Of a stretch of 64,000 nt of DNA, positions 8,369-16,689 are shown piece by piece. Under the pieces are notes generated by a model. That model saw only the letters and a list, made by a program, of their open reading frames with translations, did no database searches and was not told the DNA's origin. The stretch is from Sphingorhabdus contaminans (lineage in GTDB: Bacteria; Pseudomonadota; Alphaproteobacteria; Sphingomonadales; Sphingomonadaceae), in contig NZ_VKKU01000002.1 of the NCBI RefSeq assembly GCF_007280415.1, forward strand, positions 992,001-1,056,000, in the 5' to 3' direction. The first letter of the stretch is position 1. Every line of letters starts with the position of its first letter. The position numbers were made by a program, and so were the translations under genes.

Positions 8369-9528
8369 TTGACGGTGCTCGTAACGCTACTTGGCAAGTT
8401 CACCAACCGATCTTCCAAAAACTCAGCATTTGGCAAATCGCTCCGCAAACAGTTCTTGAACATCGGAAGCCTATTCATCAATGTCCAAACAGGACGCGTC
8501 ATCACCCCTTGTTCATTTGTCGTTGAAAGCATTTCATCTCGTTGAACGCGATCTTGGCAGACAACCGAGTTCAACCAATAGTTTGAACGGCAATCTTGCG
8601 GCTCAGTTACAAAACGCAAATCACTCGTGGCGAAGAATTCGGCATATTTCATCGCCAGTTGTCGCTTTGTACAAATAAATTGATTGATTTGTTCCAATTG
8701 CGCGCAACCCATAGCGGCATTCAAATTTGGAAGGCGATAGTTAAAACCTATCTCGTCGTGATAATATTCAAAGCTATGAGGTATCTTAGCCGTCGTAGTC
8801 AGGTGCTTCGCACGAGCTCCTAAAGTCATATTCGATAAGATCATACCTCCACCCCCGGTCGTAATGATCTTGTTCCCGTTAAAACTAAAAACTCCGACTA
8901 CTCCAAACGTCCCGGTGTGGCGACCTTTATAAGTACTGCCAAGTGATTCCGCCGCGTCTTCTACTAAAGAGATATTCCAATTTTTACAGACTTTTAACAA
9001 GCCGTCTATGTCGACTGGATGGCCAAATGTATGCATAGGGACGCACGCTCGAACTACTCGGCCACTGATTTTTTCTACGCATTTATTCGAGTTGTTTAAT
9101 TCGGCGTTTTCAAACAACCAGTTTTCCAAAGCGGCTGCTGACATTCCCAGAGTCTCACAACAAACATCCACAAAAATGGGTTCGGCACCACAATAAGCGA
9201 TCGCGTTGCAGGTAGCCACAAAAGTCAATGGCTGAGTTATAACCAAATCATTGTGTTCTACGCCAACTAACTTAAGCGCAATATGGAGCGCCGCTGTACC
9301 GTTGACAGCCGCTATTGCCGCTGGACTTCCGGTATATTCTGCAAAGTTTTTCTCAAACTTATCGACATAAGACCCCACACTTGAAACAAATGTGGATTTA
9401 ATGGCGTCAGCCACGTACGTTTGCTCATTGCCTTCGAATTTAGGGGCATGCAAAGGGATAAAATCCGTCGTACGATATTCGTCTCGGACAAATTCTATCA
9501 GCCTTGAAATGTCAGAGACGTTAGACAT
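8365..9528 (-). CDS. legC: LegC-family PLP sugar aminotransferase
   Basis: A 387-residue DegT/DnrJ/EryC1 aminotransferase. The N-terminus (FIPLHAPKFEGNEQTYV) and the SSVGSYVDKFE segment are typical of LegC. The PLP lysine is Lys220 in SFNGNKIITTGGGG, and the cofactor Asp is in LVEDAAESLGS. It should place an amino group on C4 of the 4-keto-6-deoxy sugar produced by LegB, with glutamate as donor. It overlaps both legB and legH, so the three are likely made in fixed ratio. Lower G+C than the core genes fits acquisition with the whole operon. Confidence 0.9.
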   Translation of the reverse strand: MSNVSDISRLIEFVRDEYRTTDFIPLHAPKFEGNEQTYVADAIKSTFVSSVGSYVDKFEKNFAEYTGSPAAIAAVNGTAALHIALKLVGVEHNDLVITQPLTFVATCNAIAYCGAEPIFVDVCCETLGMSAAALENWLFENAELNNSNKCVEKISGRVVRACVPMHTFGHPVDIDGLLKVCKNWNISLVEDAAESLGSTYKGRHTGTFGVVGVFSFNGNKIITTGGGGMILSNMTLGARAKHLTTTAKIPHSFEYYHDEIGFNYRLPNLNAAMGCAQLEQINQFICTKRQLAMKYAEFFATSDLRFVTEPQDCRSNYWLNSVVCQDRVQRDEMLSTTNEQGVMTRPVWTLMNRLPMFKNCLRSDLPNAEFLEDRLVNLPSSVTSTVK

Positions 9529-10513
9529 TATATATGTCAGCTTTGTATTTTACCAAGTTTTCAGAGATCGTGAACCAATCGATTGTTTTTCGCATTCCCT
9601 GTTCGATTGTATGCTGAGGTTCAAAGCCGGTCAAAGCACGTATTTTGCTATTGTCGCACCATAGTCGAAACACCTCAGACTTTTCCGGTCGTAATCTGTC
9701 TTCGTCCGATATGAATTCCACATCGCTATTCATAAGTCGCTTTATTAAATCGAGCGTGTCACGGATAGATATTTCATAATTTGATCCGATGTTGACAGTC
9801 TCACCTATCGCCTCTGCACACTGTGCAAGCTCCACAAAACCGCGGCAGGTGTCGGTTACAAAATTAAAGTCGCGAGTAGGGCTCAAATCTCCGAGTTTAA
9901 TCTGTTTAATTCCATTAGCGATTTGCGCAATTATTGTAGGTATTACGGCGCGAGCCGACTGTCGTGGGCCATAAGTATTAAATGGACGCGCGATTGTAAC
10001 TGGCAAGTCAAATGCGTTGAAAAAACTCATCGCCATTGCGTCGGCTGCAATCTTTGATGCGCTGTATGGGGATTGTGGTTGAAGGGGATGCGCTTCGTCA
10101 ATGGGCACGTAACGTGCCGTGCCATACACTTCACTGGTCGATGTGTGTATCAAGCGCTTACCGCCATTTTCCAGCAGAGCCTGACTAATGTTGAGGGTGC
10201 CTTTAACGTTTGTATCTAAATAACTGTCAGGCGCCACGTACGAATACGGTATCGCAATAAGCGCGGCCAGATGAAAGACAATGTCGACGTCTTTTGTAAT
10301 CGCCTTACAATAATGCGGGTCACGAATGTCGCCATTCAGAACTTCGATTTCTTTAAGGCAATCGACATCCTCAAGCCAACCCCAATGGTTGAACGAATTG
10401 TATAGAGTTAAAGCTTTGACGTTATACCCTTCGGCCACAAGAAGTTCGGTAAGATGCGAACCGATAAAGCCGTCCGCACCAGTAACGAGTGCAGTCTCGC
10501 CGCGGCCGATCAC
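9521..10513 (-). CDS. legB: NAD-dependent sugar-nucleotide 4,6-dehydratase (LegB)
   Basis: A 330-residue short-chain dehydrogenase/reductase. It has the dinucleotide loop GADGFIGS (12-19), a STSEVYG motif and the catalytic YxxxK (Tyr150, Lys154). The LYNSFNHWGWL stretch after the second strand is characteristic of LegB, which makes the 4-keto-6-deoxy intermediate from GDP-GlcNAc. The likely start is a GTG that overlaps the wbpE stop (GTGA). It is the first committed enzyme of the nonulosonate branch and directly precedes legC. A UDP-GlcNAc 4,6-dehydratase is possible, but PtmE in the same operon points to GDP. Confidence 0.88.
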   Translation of the reverse strand: MIGRGETALVTGADGFIGSHLTELLVAEGYNVKALTLYNSFNHWGWLEDVDCLKEIEVLNGDIRDPHYCKAITKDVDIVFHLAALIAIPYSYVAPDSYLDTNVKGTLNISQALLENGGKRLIHTSTSEVYGTARYVPIDEAHPLQPQSPYSASKIAADAMAMSFFNAFDLPVTIARPFNTYGPRQSARAVIPTIIAQIANGIKQIKLGDLSPTRDFNFVTDTCRGFVELAQCAEAIGETVNIGSNYEISIRDTLDLIKRLMNSDVEFISDEDRLRPEKSEVFRLWCDNSKIRALTGFEPQHTIEQGMRKTIDWFTISENLVKYKADIYNV

Positions 10514-11622
10514 TTAACTACACCATAAAATGATGAAATCGCATCAGCAATACTGTCTTGTTGCGCTTCGTTTAACTCAGCGAAAATTGGTAACGAAAGT
10601 ATCCGATTTTGAAGTCCGAAGGCTATTGGGAAGTCTTCGGGCACATGTCCTAAATGCGCATATGCCGGCAGGAATGGTAATGCACTCTTATAATTTATAA
10701 CTGTAGGTATTCCTTGAGTTTTCAGGAACTCTCCGAGACTGTCGCGGTTTTCGGTTTCTACTACATATAGATGATAAACATGCTCTCGCCCGGCGACTTC
10801 TGTGGGCGTCTTGATTTGTGCGATATCCGCCAACATTTCGTCATAGCGTTTAGCGACGGCGCGGCGCCTTGCCGTCCAGTTTGCCAGATGCGGCAATTTG
10901 ACCCGCAATATGGCGGCCTGCAACCCGTCAAGTCTTGAGTTGATACCTTCCATCTCGTGGTCACCCTTAACCAAGCCTCCATGTCGTGCAAAGCAAGCCA
11001 TATGCCGTGCAAGGGCCGGATCTTGTGTGGTTATCGCACCCGCATCACCCATTGCCCCGAGATTTTTGCCCGGGTAAAAGGACCAAGTGGCGATATTGCC
11101 GAATTGTCCGGCTTTCTTTCCATTTATGGTAGCGAGATGCGCCTGAGCGCAATCTTCGATGACCCAAAGATTATGTCTCTGGGCTATGGCCATCACTTCG
11201 GGCATGTCGGCCATTTGGCCATAGAGATGCACAGGTATTATTCCAACAGTCCGACTGGTGATCTTCTCGGCAATTTTCGAAACATCAATGGTCGAGGTTA
11301 CCGGATCAATGTCAACGAACACGGGCTTGGCTCGATGTTGGCCTATTGTTTCGGACGTTGATATCCAGCTTTGAGCAGTTGTTATGACCTCGTCGCCGGG
11401 CTTTATCCCTAGCGCCTTCATCGCAATATACAGAGCATCGGTACCATTTGCGCAGGAAACGGTGTGCCTTGCTTCCATCAATTCCGAATACTCGGCCTCA
11501 AAAGCTTCGACATCAGGTCCGCGCACAAAACTACTGTTATTAATAGTGCGCGCGATCGCCGCGTCAATTTCATCCTTTAATGCTAGATATTGGGCGTGCA
11601 GGTCGACAAATGGAATAGTCAT
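10510..11622 (-). CDS. wbpE: WbpE-like 3-keto-uronic acid aminotransferase
   Basis: A DegT/DnrJ/EryC1 aminotransferase of 370 residues from the ATG at 11622, which has GGAG six bases upstream; the frame is open 39 codons further but without a better site. MTIPFVDLHAQY is the usual family start. The PLP lysine is Lys186 in SFYPGKNLGA. Flanked by wbpD and wbpB homologues, it should transaminate the 3-keto sugar made by the WbpB homologue, giving UDP-GlcNAc(3NH2)A. WbpA (6-dehydrogenase) and WbpI (2-epimerase) are not in the window, so the final isomer is unknown. Confidence 0.85.
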   Translation of the reverse strand: MTIPFVDLHAQYLALKDEIDAAIARTINNSSFVRGPDVEAFEAEYSELMEARHTVSCANGTDALYIAMKALGIKPGDEVITTAQSWISTSETIGQHRAKPVFVDIDPVTSTIDVSKIAEKITSRTVGIIPVHLYGQMADMPEVMAIAQRHNLWVIEDCAQAHLATINGKKAGQFGNIATWSFYPGKNLGAMGDAGAITTQDPALARHMACFARHGGLVKGDHEMEGINSRLDGLQAAILRVKLPHLANWTARRRAVAKRYDEMLADIAQIKTPTEVAGREHVYHLYVVETENRDSLGEFLKTQGIPTVINYKSALPFLPAYAHLGHVPEDFPIAFGLQNRILSLPIFAELNEAQQDSIADAISSFYGVVK

Positions 11623-11638
11623 GGTGACTCCGTAATTC

Positions 11639-12106
11639 TTATTTGAAAGAGCGCAGATAACGTGCAGGATTGCCTGCATAGATACCCGGCTTTGAAATGG
11701 ATTTAGTGACAACCGAGCCTGCGCCGACAACGACATCATCGCATATTGATACGGGCATTATGGTTGCGTTTGAGCCGATCGACACACGATTACCGATTGC
11801 TGTAGACTCCCACTTGGTGACGTCGCCGCGCGCCGGACCGCCATCTGCAAATCGATCATTCACAAACATTACGCCATGGCCGACAAAACAGTCATCGCCG
11901 ATAGAAACCATTTCGCAGATAAAGCTATGACTTTGCACGCGTGTCCGCGCGCCGATCGCTACACCCCTTTGGATCTCACAAAACGGACCAATGAACACAT
12001 TGTCTGAAAGGTCACATTCGTAGACATTTGCCGGTTCTATAATTTTTACATTGTGGCCAGCGCGAACATCTCTGACCATAGTCTCATAAAGTTCTATATC
12101 GGTCAT
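11639..12106 (-). CDS. wbpD: WbpD-like hexapeptide N-acetyltransferase
   Basis: A 155-residue left-handed beta-helix acetyltransferase made of hexapeptide repeats (IGPFCEIQRGVAIGARTRV, VGHGVMF, VVGAGSVVTKSI). It is close in size and order to WbpD-type enzymes that acetylate the 3-amino group of UDP-2-acetamido-3-amino-glucuronate. It sits between the dehydrogenase and aminotransferase of the same pathway, overlaps the wbpB stop by 4 bases, and ends 16 bases before wbpE. A general sugar O- or N-acetyltransferase is the alternative. Confidence 0.82.
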   Translation of the reverse strand: MTDIELYETMVRDVRAGHNVKIIEPANVYECDLSDNVFIGPFCEIQRGVAIGARTRVQSHSFICEMVSIGDDCFVGHGVMFVNDRFADGGPARGDVTKWESTAIGNRVSIGSNATIMPVSICDDVVVGAGSVVTKSISKPGIYAGNPARYLRSFK

Positions 12107-13170
12107 GTGATCCCACCAAGCTTGGAATGTTGCGAACGAAAACGAAGGTAAGTGTTTTTTCCGGTTTCAATCGATTCGTAGAGAGCCGTTATCAGTTCCA
12201 GACTTCGCCGTCCCTCCAATCCATCGACCAGTGCGGCCGAATCTGTTTTTAGGCAATCAAGAACATGTTCATAATATGCCTGATGACCGTATCCATAAAC
12301 ATTGGGTGGGTTGACCGAGAACTTTTCTAAAACTTCATCGTCCCCTGGCTGTGGGTCGACGAAGTCCCAGGTTTGTATTTTGTTTACGGCAAAACCCCCG
12401 ATAACAACTGTCCCGCCTTCTCCCAATATCGAAAGCGACCCCTCAAGATCACGAGGACGTGCGGCATTAGTTGCCTCCACAATTCCCAGCGCACCATTGG
12501 CAAATTCGAGCGTTGCGATCGCTGTATCTTCGGCTTCGATATCAACCAAGGTTCGCGTTGCCCGCGCATGGACTGAAACCACATCACCCATGAAATACTC
12601 GAGCAAATCGACATGGTGGCTTGACTGATTTGCCAAAACGCCGCCATCTTGTGCCCACGTGCCACGCCAACTGTCCTGATTGTAATAGCTTTGGTCGCGG
12701 CGCCATCGGACACGTACAGTACCTAACACTAACTTGCCAAACCGACCCGCATCTAGTGCCTCGCGTGCTTTTACGACGGGAACATTTAGCCTGTTCTGCT
12801 TTACAACAAAAAGCTTAACCCGTGCCCTGTCGCATGCAGCGATCATTGCATCGGCATCTTCCAGCCGCAATGCCATCGGCTTTTCTACAATTACATGTTT
12901 ACCGGCGTTTGCCGCAGCGATGGCGTGCTCCGCGTGCATCCCGCTTGGTGTCAAAATCGAGACAACATCAATTTCATCAGAAGCCAACATATCATCCAGG
13001 GAATGGAAAGAACGCACCCCAAATTTCTTGGCCATAACATCAGCGCGATCAGGTTGGATGTCACAAACAGCAGTTAATAGAGCACCGTCGATCAACCCAT
13101 TACCTAAAATTTCAGAATGCCTTTTTGCGATACGTCCACACCCGACAATACCGAATCTAAATTCTGACAT
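12103..13170 (-). CDS. wbpB: Gfo/Idh/MocA oxidoreductase, WbpB-like
   Basis: A 355-residue NAD(P)-dependent oxidoreductase. The Rossmann loop GIVGCGRIAKRH is at 7-18, the catalytic EKP motif is Glu96-Lys97-Pro98, and SSHHVDLLEY carries the conserved histidines. WbpB homologues oxidise C3 of UDP-GlcNAc uronic acid, supplying the keto sugar for WbpE, whose gene follows after wbpD. It starts 33 bases after the MarR-type regulator and is the first enzyme gene of the operon. Assignment rests on family plus context, since Gfo/Idh/MocA proteins are functionally broad. Confidence 0.84.
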   Translation of the reverse strand: MSEFRFGIVGCGRIAKRHSEILGNGLIDGALLTAVCDIQPDRADVMAKKFGVRSFHSLDDMLASDEIDVVSILTPSGMHAEHAIAAANAGKHVIVEKPMALRLEDADAMIAACDRARVKLFVVKQNRLNVPVVKAREALDAGRFGKLVLGTVRVRWRRDQSYYNQDSWRGTWAQDGGVLANQSSHHVDLLEYFMGDVVSVHARATRTLVDIEAEDTAIATLEFANGALGIVEATNAARPRDLEGSLSILGEGGTVVIGGFAVNKIQTWDFVDPQPGDDEVLEKFSVNPPNVYGYGHQAYYEHVLDCLKTDSAALVDGLEGRRSLELITALYESIETGKNTYLRFRSQHSKLGGIT

Positions 13171-13203
13171 TCCATACTTCCTTTTAAGTTTGATTAGTGG
13201 TCT

Positions 13204-13578
13204 TTAGCGTGAACTTGGCGGTAGTGACTTTCGGTCGCGCGCAAGTTTTAACGCCTCAATTTCTGCCGCTAGTGCTTCATATTCACGCAACTTACGTGCT
13301 AGAAAGCGGCCGGTAAGAGCTCCCTTTTCCGCTATCCCATTAGGTGTCAGAACGTAGGCGTATCTCCACTTTGTGTCTGAGGCTTTAAAGTTTTCAATTT
13401 TAACTAACCCTTTTTCGACGAGCGCGTTAATACAATAATTTACTCGACCTAAACTCATACCAAGTTCGGCTGAAATTTCTCGTTGCGTGATCGCAGGATT
13501 ACTTTCGACGATCTGCATAACTCGGAAATGAACTTCCTCAGACTTGGTAATGTTACCTTCGTGGTTAACGTCGGCCAA
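13204..13578 (-). CDS. MarR-family EPS-associated transcriptional regulator
   Basis: A 124-residue winged-helix protein. The N-terminal HTH (about residues 18-60) reads EEVHFRVMQIVESNPAITQREISAELGMSLGRVNYCINALVEKGLV, followed by a beta-wing and a C-terminal charged helix likely to dimerise. This is the pattern of the MarR-like EPS-associated regulators found at the head of exopolysaccharide loci. The open frame begins at a TTG (13578) with GGGG upstream; no ATG fits the family length. It is the first gene of the sugar operon and probably controls it and itself, perhaps through the inverted repeat at 13608-13623. Confidence 0.85.
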   Translation of the reverse strand: MADVNHEGNITKSEEVHFRVMQIVESNPAITQREISAELGMSLGRVNYCINALVEKGLVKIENFKASDTKWRYAYVLTPNGIAEKGALTGRFLARKLREYEALAAEIEALKLARDRKSLPPSSR

Positions 13579-13607
13579 TAACTTGTCCCCAAACAGCTAG
13601 TAACCTG

Positions 13608-13623
13608 TGTTCAAAACTGAACA
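13608..13623. promoter_or_regulatory. Inverted repeat upstream of the EPS regulator
   Basis: TGTTCA and TGAACA form a perfect 6-base inverted repeat with a 4-base spacer, centred about 37 bases upstream of the regulator start. The place and symmetry suit an operator for the winged-helix protein encoded next to it. Binding is an inference. Confidence 0.4.
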
Positions 13624-13637
13624 AGAATCGTTTTAAC

Positions 13638-13654
13638 AAAATGCTTCGCATTTT
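13638..13654 (-). terminator. Hairpin terminator after the P450 gene
   Basis: AAAATGC and GCATTTT pair perfectly around a 3-base loop, 30 bases past the P450 stop on the minus strand. The T-rich right arm runs into further T residues. It would separate the P450 transcript from the sugar operon. Confidence 0.5.
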
Positions 13655-13683
13655 AAAGAGATTTTTTGCGGCGACGACCAAGT

Positions 13684-15051
13684 TTAAATTAGCCGGAAGT
13701 TCACCCGCAACCCGTCCTTTGGTTTCGGTATCGGCCAGGGTTGCCATGCCGGTGTGTAACCTTCCGCAATTTCCACACGCACATTGGTGAGCAGATGATG
13801 CATGAACAGCTTCATCTGCATATATGCGAAGTGCAGGCCCAGACACATATGTGCACCCCCGCCAAAGGGCACCCAGGCATATTTATGCCGCGCTTTCACC
13901 TTGTCGGGTGTAAAACGCATGGGATCAAATACTTCCGGCTGTTCCCAATATTCCTCCATCATATGGACATAGGATGGACTGATGCTGACCGCGGTGCCCT
14001 TAGGAATATGGTAGCCCATAAATTCAAAATCACGCAGCGCGCGACGGGGGATGGAGGGGACCGGCGAAATCATCCGCAACGCTTCTTTAAACGCATATTC
14101 GGTCAGTTCGAACTTATCGAGATCGGCAAAGGCAATATCGCTGCCGGCCGGCGCAATGGACAGGCATTCCTGCCGCAGTTTTTCCTGCCATTCGGGATAT
14201 TTTGCGAGATACCAGATCATCGAGGTTACCGACGAGGTGATGGTGTCATGTGCGGCCATCATCAAAAAATTCATATGGTCGATCAGTTCGCCATCAGACA
14301 TATATTCGCCTTCTTCACGTCGTGAGCGGCAGAACTGGCTGAACATGTCCTGCCTGTTCTCATTGCGGCGACGTTCGGCAATTTGGGGTCCAAAATAATC
14401 GATCAGATATTTGCGACCCGCCACACCTTTGCCCATCGATGTAAAAGGAATGGGCGCGCGGATGGGTGCGACCGATGCCTGCACCATATCGACAAATGCG
14501 GTGTTGATCTTGTCAGCCTCTGGACCAAGTGGGATGCCCAAAAAGCTGCTGGCCGCAACGTCCAGTGTCAATTGCTTGATCGCCGGATAGAACAGCATTT
14601 CACCGCGCCAGTTTTTCAATTGCTCGGCAAAAATGCGGTTCATGTCTTGTGTATAGGCGCGCATGGGTTCGGGTTTGAACGCAATGCCGAGTGCACGGCG
14701 ATCCATGCGGTGATGGTCAAAATCCATAAGCATCAGTCCGCGCGGAAAGAGCAGGTTCAGGACTGGCCCCCACCCCTGTTCCGACGAAAAAAGCTTGTCG
14801 CGATCGAAGAGCATCAACTCATTGGCTTCTGCTCCGACCATTGAGATTGTGGGATTACCAAAAGCGTTGGTGCGAAAAACCTTGCCATAGGTCTTCACCA
14901 TGTGCGCGCCATATCCCGGCGGGTCGCGAAGTACGCGAAATGTTGTGCCAACGATCGGCAGTCCGTTTTCACCCGGGATATGGGACAAATCGCCAATCTT
15001 CGTGCGGGGCACCCAATGCGGGTTGGCTGCTTCGCTATGGGCCAGGGCCAT
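13684..15051 (-). CDS. Cytochrome P450
   Basis: A complete 455-residue P450. The haem loop [11 protein letters not shown] gives Cys403 as thiolate ligand, ExxR is Glu323-Arg326, and the I-helix oxygen-activation motif is AAHDT (266-270). There is no membrane anchor, so it is a soluble bacterial enzyme needing separate ferredoxin partners, none of which is nearby. The overall pattern ([19 protein letters not shown] start) resembles the sterol- or fatty-acid-type P450s common in sphingomonads; the substrate is unknown. Its base composition is more like the core genes than the A+T-rich sugar operon beside it. Two inverted repeats lie just upstream. Confidence 0.93.
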   Translation of the reverse strand: MALAHSEAANPHWVPRTKIGDLSHIPGENGLPIVGTTFRVLRDPPGYGAHMVKTYGKVFRTNAFGNPTISMVGAEANELMLFDRDKLFSSEQGWGPVLNLLFPRGLMLMDFDHHRMDRRALGIAFKPEPMRAYTQDMNRIFAEQLKNWRGEMLFYPAIKQLTLDVAASSFLGIPLGPEADKINTAFVDMVQASVAPIRAPIPFTSMGKGVAGRKYLIDYFGPQIAERRRNENRQDMFSQFCRSRREEGEYMSDGELIDHMNFLMMAAHDTITSSVTSMIWYLAKYPEWQEKLRQECLSIAPAGSDIAFADLDKFELTEYAFKEALRMISPVPSIPRRALRDFEFMGYHIPKGTAVSISPSYVHMMEEYWEQPEVFDPMRFTPDKVKARHKYAWVPFGGGAHMCLGLHFAYMQMKLFMHHLLTNVRVEIAEGYTPAWQPWPIPKPKDGLRVNFRLI

Positions 15052-15068
15052 GAGAGGGGGGTCCTTTG

Positions 15069-15110
15069 TTAATCGTGCGATTAAAACCTACTGCCACCGA
15101 TGTCAGTAGG
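15069..15110. promoter_or_regulatory. Two adjacent inverted repeats upstream of the P450
   Basis: TTAATCG/CGATTAA (15069-15084, 2-base spacer) and CCTACTG/CAGTAGG (15087-15110, 10-base spacer) lie 18-59 bases upstream of the P450 start. They look like operators for one or two repressors, possibly TetR-type. No regulator gene is adjacent. Confidence 0.4.
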
Positions 15111-15273
15111 GTGCAAGCTGCAATTCCCATATTGATACATCATGAACGCCAGCCGACCAACATATTCACCTGCAATTCAACCGCTGATCCATAAAAAGAA
15201 ACGCAGGGCAAAGCTGCCAACAGAGATTCGGGCTGAAAATGTTCGGGCAGCTTTCATTACAGGGGTGCGTATC

Positions 15274-16086
15274 ATGGGGAACAAAATTCAGCACATCGGC
15301 AAAGGCGCGGTATTGAAATTCTCGCTTCTGGCTGCAGCAAGCTTCGGCCTTTCGGGCTGTGTCTATGATGTCGGTTTGGGCTATGCCAGCGACGGCTATT
15401 ATAACGATGCCTATGATTGTGATCCCTATTGGGGATACGACAATTATTACCAGTGCGACTATGGGCATGGATTCTACAATATCGGTTTCGGGGGTGGCTG
15501 GTACGACAGCTACTGGTATCCAGGATATGGATTCTACCTGTTCGATAATGTCGGGCGCCGCTATCCGATGCGCGACCATCACCGCCGCTATTGGGGCGAA
15601 AAGCGCCATAACTGGTATCGGGAAAATCGCGGTCGGCACCATGATGGCGGGCGAAATCGGGGTCGGGGTCAGGGCTATACTGGCAATGCGACGCCGGGAG
15701 CTATCGGCTGGCCCGAACAGAATGGTGGCCGGGCGCGTGAGGATGACGACCGGCGCGGTCGCCGCGAAGGCCGTAACGGTCGCAACCGGCAATGGACAGG
15801 TGGCGACGGTACGGGCGTAAATGCGATCCCGACGCCAAATCCCGACATTGTGCAAAGGCCGGGCAGAGGACGGGAAAGGGGCGATGGGCTCCGCAACGGT
15901 CCTCCCCGGGGAGAGCGCGCAGGCAGAGCCTATGGGGATAATCCTAGCCGTGCATTGCCTCAGCCCCAGCAACAAGCTGCTCCGCCAGCTCCACGAGCGG
16001 CGCCATCACCTCAGCGGGATCAACCACAACGTCCGCCCGCGCCGCGTCCTAACCGGACGCAAGGCGAAAATGTTCGGGAAGAATAA
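15274..16086 (+). CDS. Tyr/Trp-rich then Arg/Gly-rich lipoprotein of unknown function
   Basis: A 270-residue protein from the ATG at 15274; the frame is open further upstream, but the signal peptide KFSLLAAASFGLSGC with a lipobox places the start here, after an AGGGG site. After the lipidated Cys comes a segment full of Tyr, Gly, Asp and Trp (GYYNDAYDCDPYWGYDNYYQ) and then a long basic low-complexity tail of Arg, Gly, Asp and Asn ending in Pro/Gln/Ala. The tail is probably disordered. It should be anchored in the outer membrane. No known enzyme domain is visible; function is unknown. Confidence 0.75.
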   Translation: MGNKIQHIGKGAVLKFSLLAAASFGLSGCVYDVGLGYASDGYYNDAYDCDPYWGYDNYYQCDYGHGFYNIGFGGGWYDSYWYPGYGFYLFDNVGRRYPMRDHHRRYWGEKRHNWYRENRGRHHDGGRNRGRGQGYTGNATPGAIGWPEQNGGRAREDDDRRGRREGRNGRNRQWTGGDGTGVNAIPTPNPDIVQRPGRGRERGDGLRNGPPRGERAGRAYGDNPSRALPQPQQQAAPPAPRAAPSPQRDQPQRPPAPRPNRTQGENVREE

Positions 16087-16121
16087 AAAAGCGGCCGTGC
16101 CGGGGGCAGTGGCACGGCCGC
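16085..16121 (-). terminator. Strong bidirectional hairpin terminator
   Basis: GCGGCCGTGCC and GGCACGGCCGC make a perfect 11-base stem with a 9-base loop. An A-run at 16085-16090 gives a T-tract for minus-strand transcripts. It lies between two convergent genes and ends the 81-residue membrane protein gene. Confidence 0.75.
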
Positions 16122-16163
16122 AAAACGCGCGGGACCAGAGAGTTGTCATGCGCGAAACGGATT

Positions 16164-16409
16164 TCAGAAACTATCCTGGGTGAAAGGCGCGCGTTTGCCG
16201 AGCCGGCGCGCTTCAATGGCTTCGTCGGCAATACGGGTCATGTAGTCCAGCTGTTCAAACTGCGCCTGGCGCCGCGCAGACGGCGTCATGTTTGCGATGC
16301 CGGTTACAAGATCGGCTGGCTCATGGCCTGTGATCCCGATAACCAACGCCAGAAAAATCGATGCGAATCCAAGAGATGTAAAAACGACAAGCGCTGCATC
16401 CGGCGACAT
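16164..16409 (-). CDS. Small single-span membrane protein, unknown
   Basis: An 81-residue protein from the ATG at 16409, chosen because GGAGGA sits 5 bases before it; a longer frame to 16556 lacks such a site. Residues 5-25 (AALVVFTSLGFASIFLALVIG) are a membrane span. The rest is a polar, probably helical tail (ARRQAQFEQLDYMTRIADEAIEARRLGKR). It resembles the short membrane proteins often seen in sphingomonad genomes without assigned role. Nothing is seen in the 280 bases between it and the next gene. Confidence 0.6.
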   Translation of the reverse strand: MSPDAALVVFTSLGFASIFLALVIGITGHEPADLVTGIANMTPSARRQAQFEQLDYMTRIADEAIEARRLGKRAPFTQDSF

Positions 16410-16689
16410 ATTTCCTCCGATATCTACGTACCATTTCGCGTCATGGGCAATGAAAGGCATCCATGCGCGGTTAGGGAAGAATGGTCGGGACGGGTTAATT
16501 TTGGCTGAGACAAGATAGCCAAAGAGAAATTTACCATGAAGAGCACATGGCGGCATACTGGCGTGTCAGTTGATGAATTCGACGAGGTTGCGTGCGGGCG
16601 ATCGATAAATAAGTAGACCTTTCAATCCAAACGGAATAAGCGACGCCGCCAAGGGCTTGGACGTATCGGAATAGACAGAAACTTTATTT

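Noticed and set aside
15166-15975. Minus-strand frame of 269 codons opposite the RG-rich lipoprotein
   Set aside because: The plus-strand protein has a signal peptide, lipobox and ribosome site; the antisense frame has none of these.
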